From an uncultured Oscillospiraceae bacterium (lineage in GTDB: Bacteria > Bacillota > Clostridia > Oscillospirales > Acutalibacteraceae), in contig UQDP01000013.1 of assembly GCA_900539845.1 (NCBI GenBank), forward strand, positions 1 through 64,000: 64,000 nt of DNA, given 5' to 3'. A program made the translations under genes and the position numbers. The notes under the pieces were generated by a model. The model was not told the DNA's origin, did no database searches, and saw only the letters and a program-made list of their open reading frames with translations. This document shows positions 9,487 through 17,301 of this stretch, piece after piece (within the stretch, counting starts at the first letter, position 1; each line of letters opens with the position of its first letter).

Positions 9487-10653
9487 TCAAGTTTTGAAAA
9501 CAAACTCTTCGTTTCCAAGTGTTAAATTGTCTCCGTTATGTATTTCCACTTCGCAATGTACCGGTAACTCTCTACCATTTATGTATGTGTGATTTTTAGA
9601 ATTAAGATCTTTTACAAAATATTGTTTTCCGCGTGTAATAATATCAGCGTGACTTCTACTAACAGCTATATTATTTGTAACAAAATAATCAACATAACTT
9701 CTTTCTTTTCCAAGTCTATAAACCGGCTTATTTACGCTGATTGTTTCTTCTGTGAGAACCCTATATAATGTCGGATAATGAACATTTGTATCGTTTTTAT
9801 AAAGTAAATCTGTATCATCATTACTATCTGAAATTAATAATCCGGTTGCTTCATCTTCATCATTAAGCAATCCAGTTGCTTCGTCTTCTTCATTAAGCAA
9901 CCCAGTTGGTTCATCTTCTTCGTTAAGCAACCCAGTTGGTTCATCTTCTTCGTTAAGCAATCCAGTTGGTTCATCTTCTTCGTTAAGTAATCCAGTTGGT
10001 TCATCGCCCATGGTGTGATTGCCATTTCCATTATAGTGCTCATAATAATGTTTTGGCTTGTCTGTCATAAAACCGCTTTGTCCAGCATTTTGCTTTTTTA
10101 TAGTATTTACAACACTTCTGTCTTCTTTGGCTACAAATTTTTCTACCATATTAATATCAAAAGGTTTTAACGCTTTGAAATAATAGATAAATCTAGATAC
10201 AAAATCAGTATCATTATCATCTGCAGGCTTCACTGAATAAACGATAGTTTCAATAAACTCTATAAGATTAGAGCTGTTTTGTTTTTCTGCCATAGGTATA
10301 TACAAAAATTGTACTTCCCGTGTAATTTCATTGATATACACATTTTGCACTGACATTACTAAATTGTTAAGTGGCATATCGTTAGCTTTTAGTTTTTGAA
10401 TTGCTACAACAATTTGTTCTAGAATAAATAAAAAATCCCTTTTGCTGATAGGTTTTTTCATTCTGTCATAAAGACTTATTCCTACAGGGCCAGTGTATTC
10501 AATCAGGTTTTTCTTGATTATTTTAGGTTTAAGAAACCCTCTTAAAAAAGCTCTTGAAAATCTGTCTATTTCCTTTTGATCAATAGTTTCTCCGAACGAA
10601 GTTTTAACTTTTACAATTAACTGACAATCTTTTTGCTTAATTTTGAACTTCAA
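9487..10653 (-). CDS. FHA-domain protein with tandem EPTGLL phosphosite repeats
   Basis: A 388-residue cytoplasmic adaptor and the first gene of the operon. Residues 1-180 form an alpha/beta domain resembling the DUF6382-type region that precedes FHA domains in Clostridia. Residues 217-273 are a perfect 10-residue-period repeat with threonines at exactly 220, 230, 240, 250, 260 and 270, four as EPTGLL and two as EATGLL, followed by DDTDLL at 281. Residues about 305-388 are a C-terminal FHA domain with RLGKE, SRSHA and NGRELP, which binds phosphothreonine. An FHA protein carrying its own candidate phosphosites suggests phospho-dependent self-binding or chain formation (inference). The start is TTG with a GGGGG site 11 bases upstream. 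Confidence 0.88.
   Translation of the reverse strand: MKFKIKQKDCQLIVKVKTSFGETIDQKEIDRFSRAFLRGFLKPKIIKKNLIEYTGPVGISLYDRMKKPISKRDFLFILEQIVVAIQKLKANDMPLNNLVMSVQNVYINEITREVQFLYIPMAEKQNSSNLIEFIETIVYSVKPADDNDTDFVSRFIYYFKALKPFDINMVEKFVAKEDRSVVNTIKKQNAGQSGFMTDKPKHYYEHYNGNGNHTMGDEPTGLLNEEDEPTGLLNEEDEPTGLLNEEDEPTGLLNEEDEATGLLNDEDEATGLLISDSNDDTDLLYKNDTNVHYPTLYRVLTEETISVNKPVYRLGKERSYVDYFVTNNIAVSRSHADIITRGKQYFVKDLNSKNHTYINGRELPVHCEVEIHNGDNLTLGNEEFVFKT
9835..10005 (-). repeat. 30-bp tandem repeat coding for TGLL units
   Basis: Six head-to-tail units of 30 bp inside the FHA gene, each encoding one acidic TGLL decapeptide. The four central units are nearly identical at DNA level and the outer ones have drifted (EAT for EPT, NDE for NEE). 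The multiple of three means unit gain or loss keeps the frame, so copy number may vary between strains. Confidence 0.92.
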
Positions 10654-10871
10654 TTACAAACTTACCCCCTTTAACATTGCTGTTTGTAAGAAATTCAAGC
10701 CAGCAATTATATATATTCCACAATATAGACATTTTGCTACAAATATTTCTACGGTGTATTGCATTGATAACCTTACATTTATGCAATTGAGTATACACAC
10801 AAATTTTACTAAAGCAGCTAATTATTTACAACATTTTCAGGGTAACGGACATAATTTGCAATGTAAAAAAC

Positions 10872-10900
10872 TTCAAAATTAATTAATATTTTGTTATAAT
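10872..10900 (+). promoter_or_regulatory. Probable promoter of the LytTR two-component operon
   Basis: A TATAAT -10 element at 10895-10900 with a weak -35 (TTCAAA) at 10872-10877 and a 17-bp spacer. It sits about 30 bp before the ATG of the response regulator. I could not identify a convincing LytTR direct-repeat binding site in the divergent region 10654-10871. Confidence 0.5.
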
Positions 10901-10930
10901 ATAGTTAATATTTTGTGTTTGAGGGTTTTT

Positions 10931-11644
10931 ATGATTAAAATTGCTATTTGTGACGATTCTAAAGATTTCTTGGAGATTTTAAAATATAAGATAGAGCATT
11001 GTATAGAAAACGCATTTGAAATGGAATGTGATATTTTTTGCTTTGATAATTTAGCCGAATTTCAAGAGCACATTGAAAACAACATGACAGATATTGTTCT
11101 CTTGGATATAATGATTAATGACATAAATGCTATGGACTGGTCGATAGAGCATTTAAAAAATAAATACACACAGATAATTTTTATTACATCTTATCCGCAG
11201 TGTGCTTACAATATCTCCGAGTCGAACTGTTGTTACTATCTCATTAAATCAAGAATTGATGATGAAAATCTGACTAAGGCTTTACAGAGAGCATTACAAA
11301 AAGCGGTAAAAAAAGAACCCAATCTGACAACCGTCAAACTGGGCAATAAAAATTATACTATTAATTACAATGACATTGTTTATTTAGAAACTTTCAACAA
11401 TAATATAACAATTCATCTAAATGATCAGGAAGATCTTACAATTTATACAGCACTAAAAGAATATGCAAAAAATCTACCTCCTAATTTTTTAAGATGTCAC
11501 AAATGCTATATGATTAATATGAATTATGTAGCAAGCTATCAACCTCATAAATTCACGCTTAGAACTGGCGTTTCAATTCCTATTCCGCCTAAAAAATATA
11601 AAGCTATAACCAATATTTACAATAACTATCTTAACAATATTTGA
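10931..11644 (+). CDS. LytTR-family response regulator
   Basis: A 237-residue DNA-binding response regulator. Residues 1-120 are a receiver domain: the acidic pair in ICDDS, the phospho-acceptor Asp in IVLLDIMI (about residue 54), and a conserved Lys near 97. Residues about 135-235 are a LytTR domain with VYLETFNNNITIHL and FLRCHKCYMINMNYV. The family includes AgrA and ComE. I chose ATG at 10931, six codons into the longest frame, because GAGGG lies five bases upstream. The histidine kinase follows 18 bp later, so the two form one operon. The target genes are not evident. Confidence 0.92.
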   Translation: MIKIAICDDSKDFLEILKYKIEHCIENAFEMECDIFCFDNLAEFQEHIENNMTDIVLLDIMINDINAMDWSIEHLKNKYTQIIFITSYPQCAYNISESNCCYYLIKSRIDDENLTKALQRALQKAVKKEPNLTTVKLGNKNYTINYNDIVYLETFNNNITIHLNDQEDLTIYTALKEYAKNLPPNFLRCHKCYMINMNYVASYQPHKFTLRTGVSIPIPPKKYKAITNIYNNYLNNI

Positions 11645-11662
11645 CGAATAGTGAGGACAAAA

Positions 11663-13018
11663 ATGGGACCTATCATTGACTTAACTACACTTTTCCCTTG
11701 GAGAATAATATCTCTTTTGGTACAAACTTTCACTTGTTATATTGTTGCACATAGTCTTTTAAAGGATAAATTTCATCCAACGATAACAATAGGATTAATA
11801 TGTATTGCAAGAATAATAACATCTGTTCTATTTTTCAACAGCTCAGAATGGAATGCTTTTGGATATCCTGTATTTATGCTTCTCTGTTTCATTATTTTCT
11901 TGCTTGTAACAGTTGGCAGTATAGTAAGTAAAATACTTAGCGTCGTGATGTGGACGTGTTCTTATTTTTTATCTACTATCATAATGGCAATTTTGTGCGG
12001 AATTGTCTACCAAGGAAAGGATCCTTACGAGATTTTTGGAACAGACAATCCAAATATAGATTACTTATACATGTATTTAATTCATTGCATAATAATTATT
12101 ATTTCAGGTTTTATTTTTTCTGGATTTTTAAGATTAATAAGAGCAAGAAAAATTCAGACAAACAAAACAAACAAAAGGCTTTTTGCGTACTTAACATTTT
12201 TCCCAATTTCACATATATTCGTGGTCGTTTTTGCTTTGTTTATTGCACCATACGATTACCAAAATGTTCCTGATTTTGGGTTAACGATAAACATAATTAT
12301 ATTCATTTTAATGGGGTCTATAATAGTTTTTGATTGTTTTTACCCATTTATTATTGACAGGTTTGAAAAACTCACTATTGAAAATGAGCAAAAAGAAAAA
12401 ATGCTTATCAAAAATGAGTTAGAATATCAACAAACCAAAATGTTGATAGAAGAAAAGGACGAATTTAGAAAACTAAAACACGATTTTTCAAATCTTCTCT
12501 CAACAACAAGAGGATTTATTGAAATAGGAAAGCCTGAAAAAGCCCTCGAAATAATTAATTCCACCCAGAAAGATATTCAGGAAATATCGGGAGTTCCTGT
12601 TTGCTCAAATGAAACTGTCAATACAGTACTGTTTATAAAACAGCAACAAGCCGAAAAATCGGATATAAAACTTGAAATTAACATAAATGAAACTGCTTTT
12701 CTAAAAGTTGATGATTATTCTATATGCCGAATCATGCATAATATGATTGATAATGCAATAAATGCCACTGTGTTGACAGATGAAAAATATGTAGCCATAG
12801 ATATTGAAATTAGTGATACTGCTTTTGCTATCAAGTGTAAAAATTCATACAGTAAAACTAAAAAGCAAAATGTCAGTGAAGATCATGGTTATGGAATACA
12901 CATCATAAAAGAAATTTGCAAGAAATATAATGGATACTATAAGTGTACAAATACAGAAAATATTTATTACTCTAAAGCAAAATTAAGTAATATGAATTTA
13001 GCAAATAAACATATATAA
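11663..13018 (+). CDS. AgrC-type sensor histidine kinase
   Basis: A membrane sensor kinase of 451 residues. The N-terminal half has six or seven transmembrane helices (to about residue 230), then a dimerisation helix with KHDFSNLL containing the phospho-acceptor His, then a GHKL ATPase region with NMIDNAINAT (N box) and GYGIHIIKEI (G box). This is the architecture of peptide-pheromone sensors such as AgrC and VirS. No AgrB or AgrD gene is visible nearby. ATG at 11663 is preferred to the longer GTG start because GTGAGGA lies six bases upstream. Partner of the LytTR regulator just before it. Confidence 0.9.
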   Translation: MGPIIDLTTLFPWRIISLLVQTFTCYIVAHSLLKDKFHPTITIGLICIARIITSVLFFNSSEWNAFGYPVFMLLCFIIFLLVTVGSIVSKILSVVMWTCSYFLSTIIMAILCGIVYQGKDPYEIFGTDNPNIDYLYMYLIHCIIIIISGFIFSGFLRLIRARKIQTNKTNKRLFAYLTFFPISHIFVVVFALFIAPYDYQNVPDFGLTINIIIFILMGSIIVFDCFYPFIIDRFEKLTIENEQKEKMLIKNELEYQQTKMLIEEKDEFRKLKHDFSNLLSTTRGFIEIGKPEKALEIINSTQKDIQEISGVPVCSNETVNTVLFIKQQQAEKSDIKLEININETAFLKVDDYSICRIMHNMIDNAINATVLTDEKYVAIDIEISDTAFAIKCKNSYSKTKKQNVSEDHGYGIHIIKEICKKYNGYYKCTNTENIYYSKAKLSNMNLANKHI

Positions 13019-13074
13019 ATTAAATAAAAACACATGGTTATTTCTATTTAATTTGTAATTTTAAAAATTTTAGA

Positions 13075-13569
13075 CTACCTACAATGTTGTATCGGATTTG
13101 TAATTATCATTTGAACTATTACCAATAATGATAGAAAAATAAATAAAACCAAATACAGAGTAGCTTTTTCTGGAAATATTTCTAAAATTTTTGTAATATC
13201 TTCATTTACAATTGAAATTCCATTAATGAACTTTATACAACTATAAATTGATATGACAAAAGATATTAAACAGATAGTATTTAAATAAACACCAACAAGC
13301 CATAGCCAAAAGTTTTTGTGATATATGGCAAAAGAAAACAACAGTGGAAACAGACTACCACTAAGTCCAACTATAACAATTTTTTCGTATAAATTTTCAT
13401 TTGACAGGCCACATGTAACAAATGGAAATGGCAGAAGTTGAAATTCATATACTTTTTCTCCCATAAAAATCGTTGCTAATGTATGACCACCCTCATGAAG
13501 GAATGGATATAAAAAAAGAGCTGTAAACAGTCCGATTGCTATTATACCGAAAAAGCGAAAACATCTCAT
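13075..13569 (-). CDS. Small HEXXH integral-membrane protease-like protein
   Basis: A 164-residue protein with four or five membrane helices. The motif LHEGGHT near residue 24 matches the zinc-binding HEXXH of M50-type (site-2) and M50B-like membrane peptidases. I see no certain second metal-ligand motif (NxxPxxxxDG), so it is M50-like at best. The frame is open to 13662; I prefer ATG at 13569 because the residues before it are AT-rich and poorly protein-like. It points towards the two-component operon (convergent, 56-bp gap). Whether it processes a signal peptide for that system is speculation. Confidence 0.6.
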   Translation of the reverse strand: MRCFRFFGIIAIGLFTALFLYPFLHEGGHTLATIFMGEKVYEFQLLPFPFVTCGLSNENLYEKIVIVGLSGSLFPLLFSFAIYHKNFWLWLVGVYLNTICLISFVISIYSCIKFINGISIVNEDITKILEIFPEKATLYLVLFIFLSLLVIVQMIITNPIQHCR

Positions 13570-13810
13570 AAACTTCAACTCACATTTGCCACTTTTTATA
13601 TTATTATTTTTAATTAGCGAAAATTTATTAATTATTTTGAAATACAATAATATAAAAGTCAAAAATGCCAGAAGTTAAATGTTATATACAACCATTGTTT
13701 TGTTTTCATTTTATATTGAATAAGTGTTAATTAATGTTCTTGTCATCTAGAGTTTATTATGTTAGTTAAGACATTAAACAAGTAAATAGTATTTGATCCG
13801 ACTATTTATT

Positions 13811-13850
13811 AAGCAGCCACATGTTGTAACAAATGTGGCTGCTTTAACTT
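13811..13850 (-). terminator. Terminator after the DUF4314 gene
   Basis: A 12-bp inverted repeat, AAGCAGCCACAT at 13811-13822 against ATGTGGCTGCTT at 13833-13844, just past the DUF4314 stop codon. The T-run is weak on both strands; placement favours the minus strand. Confidence 0.6.
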
Positions 13851-13859
13851 TTAGAAAAC

Positions 13860-14306
13860 TTACTTAATATCTATAATAGCATCTCTATATCTACTTTTAG
13901 ACATAACAGGTACAAAATCAGATAGTGCCTTAATAAGAAAATGGACAACTTCATCCCAACACTTTTCATCAGAAGGGTTTACATTGCTATCTACCAAAGC
14001 TATTCGAGATGCTTTCCCTTTATCTAACCTTTGCCAAATTATAACATAATCTGAAAGTTCTTCTTCAATTTCCTGCTCTGTGAGTTTTCTGTATCTGTCC
14101 TCACCGTAAGCAAGACCGAGAGAGCGACCGTTATCGAAGTTACAATGAACTGTTGCTAAATCGTCAACAAATTTCACAGTACCTCTTGTTCCGCTTTCTA
14201 TGGGCCTGGGATCGTCACCCATACTGAGCAAGACGATTCTCGTACCCTTTGGATAATCTTCTTTTAACTGTTCGGCTATTCTTGACAGCCGTTCAAATTC
14301 ATTCAT
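13860..14306 (-). CDS. DUF4314-domain protein
   Basis: A 148-residue cytoplasmic protein. The N-terminal two-thirds has the DUF4314 pattern: GTRIVLLSMGDDPRPIESGT, then GTVKFVDDLATVHCNFDNGR and a SLGL segment. This family is common on conjugative and phage-like elements of Clostridia and has no established biochemical function. The C-terminal 45 residues look like a separate small helical region. ATG at 14306 is chosen because AAAGGAGG lies seven bases upstream. It lies with the next gene between tRNA-Asn and the two-component genes, which fits an island remnant. Confidence 0.8.
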   Translation of the reverse strand: MNEFERLSRIAEQLKEDYPKGTRIVLLSMGDDPRPIESGTRGTVKFVDDLATVHCNFDNGRSLGLAYGEDRYRKLTEQEIEEELSDYVIIWQRLDKGKASRIALVDSNVNPSDEKCWDEVVHFLIKALSDFVPVMSKSRYRDAIIDIK

Positions 14307-14329
14307 AAATTTTCCTCCTTTTTTTATAT

Positions 14330-14382
14330 ACACACCGGAAGTTGCGACTCTGTGGATTGCGACATACAGTTTTCCGATGTGT
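14330..14382 (-). other. Stem-loop in the leader of the DUF4314 gene
   Basis: Arms ACACACCGGAA (14330-14340) and TTCCGATGTGT (14372-14382) pair at 10 of 11 positions around a 31-base loop. It sits immediately upstream of the DUF4314 ribosome site on the transcribed strand. It could be an RNA control element, a protein-binding site or a recombination remnant; the sequence does not decide. Confidence 0.4.
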
Positions 14383-14453
14383 TTCTAATCCGTCTGTCCT
14401 TGTTGCTTGCGGTTTAGCTCCTTTCTTCATTAGACTAGACTGACGGAATAGTC

Positions 14454-14915
14454 CTAATTGTTTTCAAGAAAGTGTAAACCGTATCTTGAAATATATACCG
14501 CACCGAGTATCACTATCAGTGAGTCGTTAGAGACAAGGTCTCTTTCACATATATCCGATATTGATATATTGGTGCATTTGGCAGCCATGTCTTCTGCTGT
14601 TTTAAACAGAAGATAAGACCTTGTTTTCGCTCCGTTTATGGAGATGTTATCAAAGTCGATATGGTTTGGTTTAATTTTGTATTTGCACTGTTTCCACAAA
14701 AACGCATCCGAAGACAGAATAAAAACAGCAGCGAGAAATCTGTTTGAAAGAATATACCCACGATTTATATATTCGCTCACTGTCTTTTCAAAAATGCTCT
14801 TGTGAACATCGTTGCGGAAAGCTGATGAAACGAATCTTCTAATCGCTTTCCTTGGATTCTTCGGTATTTGCATCATCTGTTTTTCAAGTGCTGATTCTGT
14901 GAAATATTTTGTCAT
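14454..14915 (-). CDS. Hypothetical protein next to tRNA-Asn
   Basis: A 153-residue soluble protein that I do not recognise. It is mixed alpha/beta with a basic N-terminal third (PKNPRKAIRRFVSSAFR) and a hydrophobic C-terminal segment (SLIVILGAVYISRYGL). ATG at 14915 is chosen because AGGAAG lies eight bases upstream, and the longer frame runs through a strong hairpin. It has the AT-rich composition of the island genes and lies downstream of a terminator-like hairpin at 14959-14995. Confidence 0.6.
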   Translation of the reverse strand: MTKYFTESALEKQMMQIPKNPRKAIRRFVSSAFRNDVHKSIFEKTVSEYINRGYILSNRFLAAVFILSSDAFLWKQCKYKIKPNHIDFDNISINGAKTRSYLLFKTAEDMAAKCTNISISDICERDLVSNDSLIVILGAVYISRYGLHFLENN

Positions 14916-14950
14916 AATGTTTCTTCCTTCCGATAATTTAAAAATGAAAA

Positions 14951-14998
14951 CAAAAAAAGGGCGTGCAATGATTTGTCTTAAATCATTACACGCCCTTG
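14951..14998 (-). terminator. Strong minus-strand hairpin with T-run
   Basis: A 16-bp stem with one mismatch: 14959-14974 against 14980-14995, GGGCGTG outermost, with a 5-base loop, followed on the minus strand by seven T. It is a canonical intrinsic terminator but lies between tRNA-Asn and the unknown gene, so it may end read-through from the tRNA or attenuate the gene after it. Confidence 0.8.
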
Positions 14999-15055
14999 AC
15001 GCTTGAAGTAAACAGTACAGTCCCAATTTGATATTTAATTGCTAGTTTTGGGTAT

Positions 15056-15090
15056 GAAAAAAGCCTTACAACAGAATTTGTTGTAAGGCT
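15056..15090 (-). terminator. tRNA-Asn terminator
   Basis: An 11-bp stem, AGCCTTACAAC (15062-15072) paired with GTTGTAAGGCT (15080-15090), followed on the minus strand by a T-run, directly downstream of the tRNA 3' CCA. Confidence 0.88.
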
Positions 15091-15093
15091 ACG

Positions 15094-15169
15094 TGGCTCC
15101 CCAAGTTGGACTCGAACCAACGACCCTGCGGTTAACAGCCGCATGCTCTACCGACTGAGCTATTGAGGA
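15094..15169 (-). tRNA. tRNA-Asn (GTT)
   Basis: A 76-nt cloverleaf on the minus strand. The acceptor TCCTCAA pairs with TTGGGGA; the anticodon stem TGCGG/CCGCA holds loop CTGTTAA with anticodon GTT; the T arm is GTTGG-TTCGAGT-CCAAC; discriminator G and CCA are encoded. The DNA changes from AT-rich on its 3' side to about half GC on its 5' side, as expected where an integrated element uses a tRNA 3' end as attachment site. Confidence 0.96.
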
Positions 15170-15207
15170 TCATATCCATGCCGCTCATGTATCTCGCGTG
15201 CTTTAAT

Positions 15208-15236
15208 ATAATAGCAAATAATTTTTATGATGTCAA
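15208..15236 (-). promoter_or_regulatory. Promoter of tRNA-Asn
   Basis: On the minus strand, TTGACA (15231-15236), a 17-bp spacer and TATTAT (15208-15213), about 40 bp before the tRNA. A near-consensus housekeeping promoter. Confidence 0.8.
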
Positions 15237-15294
15237 CACTTTTTTTGCCGATTTCTCACTTTTATTTTTAAATGATTTATGTTAATATCAAATT

Positions 15295-15789
15295 ATGGAA
15301 TACGAACACATCATTCACACGATACCGCCTGTATACGACAGGAACAGCCGCGTGCTGATTCTGGGCACACTGCCGTCGCCCAAATCACGGGAAAACAGAT
15401 TCTTTTACGGCAATGCGCAGAACCGCTTCTGGCGTGTGCTGGCTGCGGTGAGGGACTGTGCCGTGCCGCAGACGATTGCTGAAAAAACGGATTTTCTGCT
15501 CAAAAACCGCATTGCGCTGTGGGACACCATAGCACAATGCGATATCATCGGCGCAGCGGACAGCAGCATAAAAAACGCTGTTCCCACAGACCTCAGCATT
15601 ATTTTGAAAAACGCGGACATAAAAATGATATTCACCACGGGCAAAACGGCATACAGATATTATTGCAGATATCAGCTTGAAAGCACCGGAATCGAGGCGG
15701 TGTGCCTGCCCTCGCCAAGCCCTGCGAACGCAAGGATGGGCGCTGAACAGCTGATCGAAGAATATAAGATCATAAACCGTTATCTTTAA
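15295..15789 (+). CDS. DNA-deoxyinosine glycosylase (UDG superfamily)
   Basis: A 164-residue base-excision repair enzyme of the mug-like branch of the uracil-DNA glycosylase superfamily, which removes hypoxanthine (deaminated adenine) from DNA. Visible motifs are VLILGTLPSPKSRENRFFYG near residues 20-39, QNRFW, and the C-terminal CLPSPSPANARM, the substrate-loop equivalent. The length is typical. There is no Shine-Dalgarno sequence before the ATG, and a TAATAT -10-like element ends only seven bases upstream, so the mRNA may be leaderless. The long minus-strand frame opposite is a shadow. Confidence 0.9.
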   Translation: MEYEHIIHTIPPVYDRNSRVLILGTLPSPKSRENRFFYGNAQNRFWRVLAAVRDCAVPQTIAEKTDFLLKNRIALWDTIAQCDIIGAADSSIKNAVPTDLSIILKNADIKMIFTTGKTAYRYYCRYQLESTGIEAVCLPSPSPANARMGAEQLIEEYKIINRYL

Positions 15790-15866
15790 TGTGAAAAAAC
15801 CGAACACGGCGCACTTTATATCGCCGCATTTGTTTTTTTCACATTCGGCACGAGAGGGGTAATTTT

Positions 15867-16907
15867 ATGCAGCATGAGATAACAAAAGTGCAGAAACTGC
15901 TTGACGAAAACGGCAACATTGCCGAACCCGGCTTTGCCAAAAGGCTTTTGTGGCAGTATGCAAGGGAGGATATTCAAGCGCCTGCGATACGCATTAAGGA
16001 ATGGGATTATTACTACGTGGGCACGCAGGATCACGGCATATGCCTGACCATTTCGGACGCCGGATATGTGGGAACGGTTTCCGCGTCTATCCTGCGTTTC
16101 GGCAAAAATCCCAAACAGATGAACGGCGCGCAGATAAAGCTGTTTCCTATGGGCAAAGTCAACATGCCGCCCACGAGCGAGCGCGGTGACATTCACGCCC
16201 GTGCCGGCACTGCGGATTTCACTTTTGAAAACAACGGTGAGGAACGCCGCCTTTACGGCTCTTTTGATCATTACTGCAACACCAAAAAGGCGCTTATTTT
16301 TGACATTCGTCTGACGGAGATTCCGCCGGAAAGTATGGTTATCGCAACGCCGTTTGAAAAAGACAAGCATTTTTATTACAATCAAAAGATAAACTGCATG
16401 CGTGCCGAGGGATTTTTTGAATATGACGGCACACGCTATGATTTCAACCGTGAAAACGGCGCGCTTGCTACGCTCGACTGGGGCAGGGGTGTGTGGACAT
16501 ATGACAACACCTGGTTGTGGGGCTCCGGGCAGACGGTGCTTGACAGCGGAGATGTTTTCGGATTCAATATCGGCTACGGCTTCGGCGACACGAGCGCCGC
16601 AAGCGAAAACATGCTGTTTTTCAACGGAAAGGCGCACAAGCTTGAGGATGTGAGATTCAACATTCCGATGCGCGGCAAAAAATATCTTTACACTGAGCCA
16701 TGGACCTTTACTTCTTCGGACGGCAGATTCGAGATGGATTTCAAGCCGGTAATAGACAGATATGACCCGATAGACGCGAAGGTCATGTGCATGATCCCGC
16801 ATCAGGTTTTCGGCAGGATATCCGGCACGGCAATACTGGATGACGGCACAAAGATAAAGATCAAGAACAAAATGGCTTTTGCCGAACGTGTGCACAACAA
16901 GTGGTAA
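15867..16907 (+). CDS. DUF2804 family protein
   Basis: A 346-residue protein matching the DUF2804 family throughout: N-terminal KRLLWQYAREDIQAPAIRIKEWDYY, the central FDHYCNTKKALIFDIRL, and YDFNRENGALATLDWGRGVW. It is beta-rich with many Trp/Tyr residues, like lipocalin/AttH-type folds; the function is unknown. No signal peptide. It lies 77 bp after the glycosylase and ends at a strong bidirectional terminator. A 372-residue frame on the opposite strand is a codon-bias shadow. Confidence 0.88.
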   Translation: MQHEITKVQKLLDENGNIAEPGFAKRLLWQYAREDIQAPAIRIKEWDYYYVGTQDHGICLTISDAGYVGTVSASILRFGKNPKQMNGAQIKLFPMGKVNMPPTSERGDIHARAGTADFTFENNGEERRLYGSFDHYCNTKKALIFDIRLTEIPPESMVIATPFEKDKHFYYNQKINCMRAEGFFEYDGTRYDFNRENGALATLDWGRGVWTYDNTWLWGSGQTVLDSGDVFGFNIGYGFGDTSAASENMLFFNGKAHKLEDVRFNIPMRGKKYLYTEPWTFTSSDGRFEMDFKPVIDRYDPIDAKVMCMIPHQVFGRISGTAILDDGTKIKIKNKMAFAERVHNKW

Positions 16908-16916
16908 AACGCGTGA

Positions 16917-16951
16917 TGAAAAGGAGCAGGACATTTAGTCCTGCTCCTTTT
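16917..16951. terminator. Bidirectional terminator
   Basis: A near-perfect hairpin, AAAAGGAGCAGGAC paired with GTCCTGCTCCTTTT, between the converging DUF2804 gene and the small minus-strand gene whose stop lies in the loop region. A and T tracts flank both sides. Confidence 0.85.
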
Positions 16952-17105
16952 CGTTTTCACCCCGTATTCTTGTAAATGTAATTTTATAGCTGCCGGGCGT
17001 GGGGTGATAGATATAAAACAAAAGCTGCCCGATTGCATAGCAAAAGGTCTTGTATTCCCGTTTCTCCAATTCTCCTTTTGCGTCTGTGTGTGTAACGATA
17101 TACAT
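16935..17105 (-). CDS. Small hypothetical protein (56 aa)
   Basis: A short soluble protein beginning MYIVTHTDAKGELEKREYKT, with alternating polar and hydrophobic residues. No family recognised. ATG at 17105 is chosen because AGGAGG lies eight bases upstream; an in-frame ATG six bases earlier is too close to that site. The good ribosome site and terminator support a real gene. Confidence 0.6.
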   Translation of the reverse strand: MYIVTHTDAKGELEKREYKTFCYAIGQLLFYIYHPTPGSYKITFTRIRGENEKEQD

Positions 17106-17301
17106 ATTCATTTCCTCCTTAAAATCATTTATCTTTTGGTTATATTTTACTAAAGAATTCCGCGGCATGTATACGCACCTGCGTAAATCTAATGATTTTG
17201 TAAAGATTCATTAGGCAGTGTGCCGTTGTTATACCCCAAAATTGTACTTCCGTCAGCACCCCAAATTCGTACTGTGATATAATTTGACAGAAGGTGTTTT
17301 T

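Noticed and set aside
9835..10005. 30-bp repeats considered as a CRISPR array
   Set aside because: Repeats are contiguous without spacers and in frame within the FHA gene.
10643..10882. 79-codon frame upstream of the response regulator
   Set aside because: Begins inside the FHA gene's start region and overlaps the promoter; the composition is that of intergenic AT-rich DNA.
13665..13730. 21-codon plus-strand frame MPEVKCYIQP..., considered as a signal peptide for the nearby AgrC-type sensor
   Set aside because: No ribosome site, no AgrD-like amphipathic leader or conserved C-terminus, and no AgrB.
15816..16934. 372-codon minus-strand frame opposite DUF2804
   Set aside because: Shadow created by GC-rich codon bias; the plus-strand gene matches a known family from end to end.
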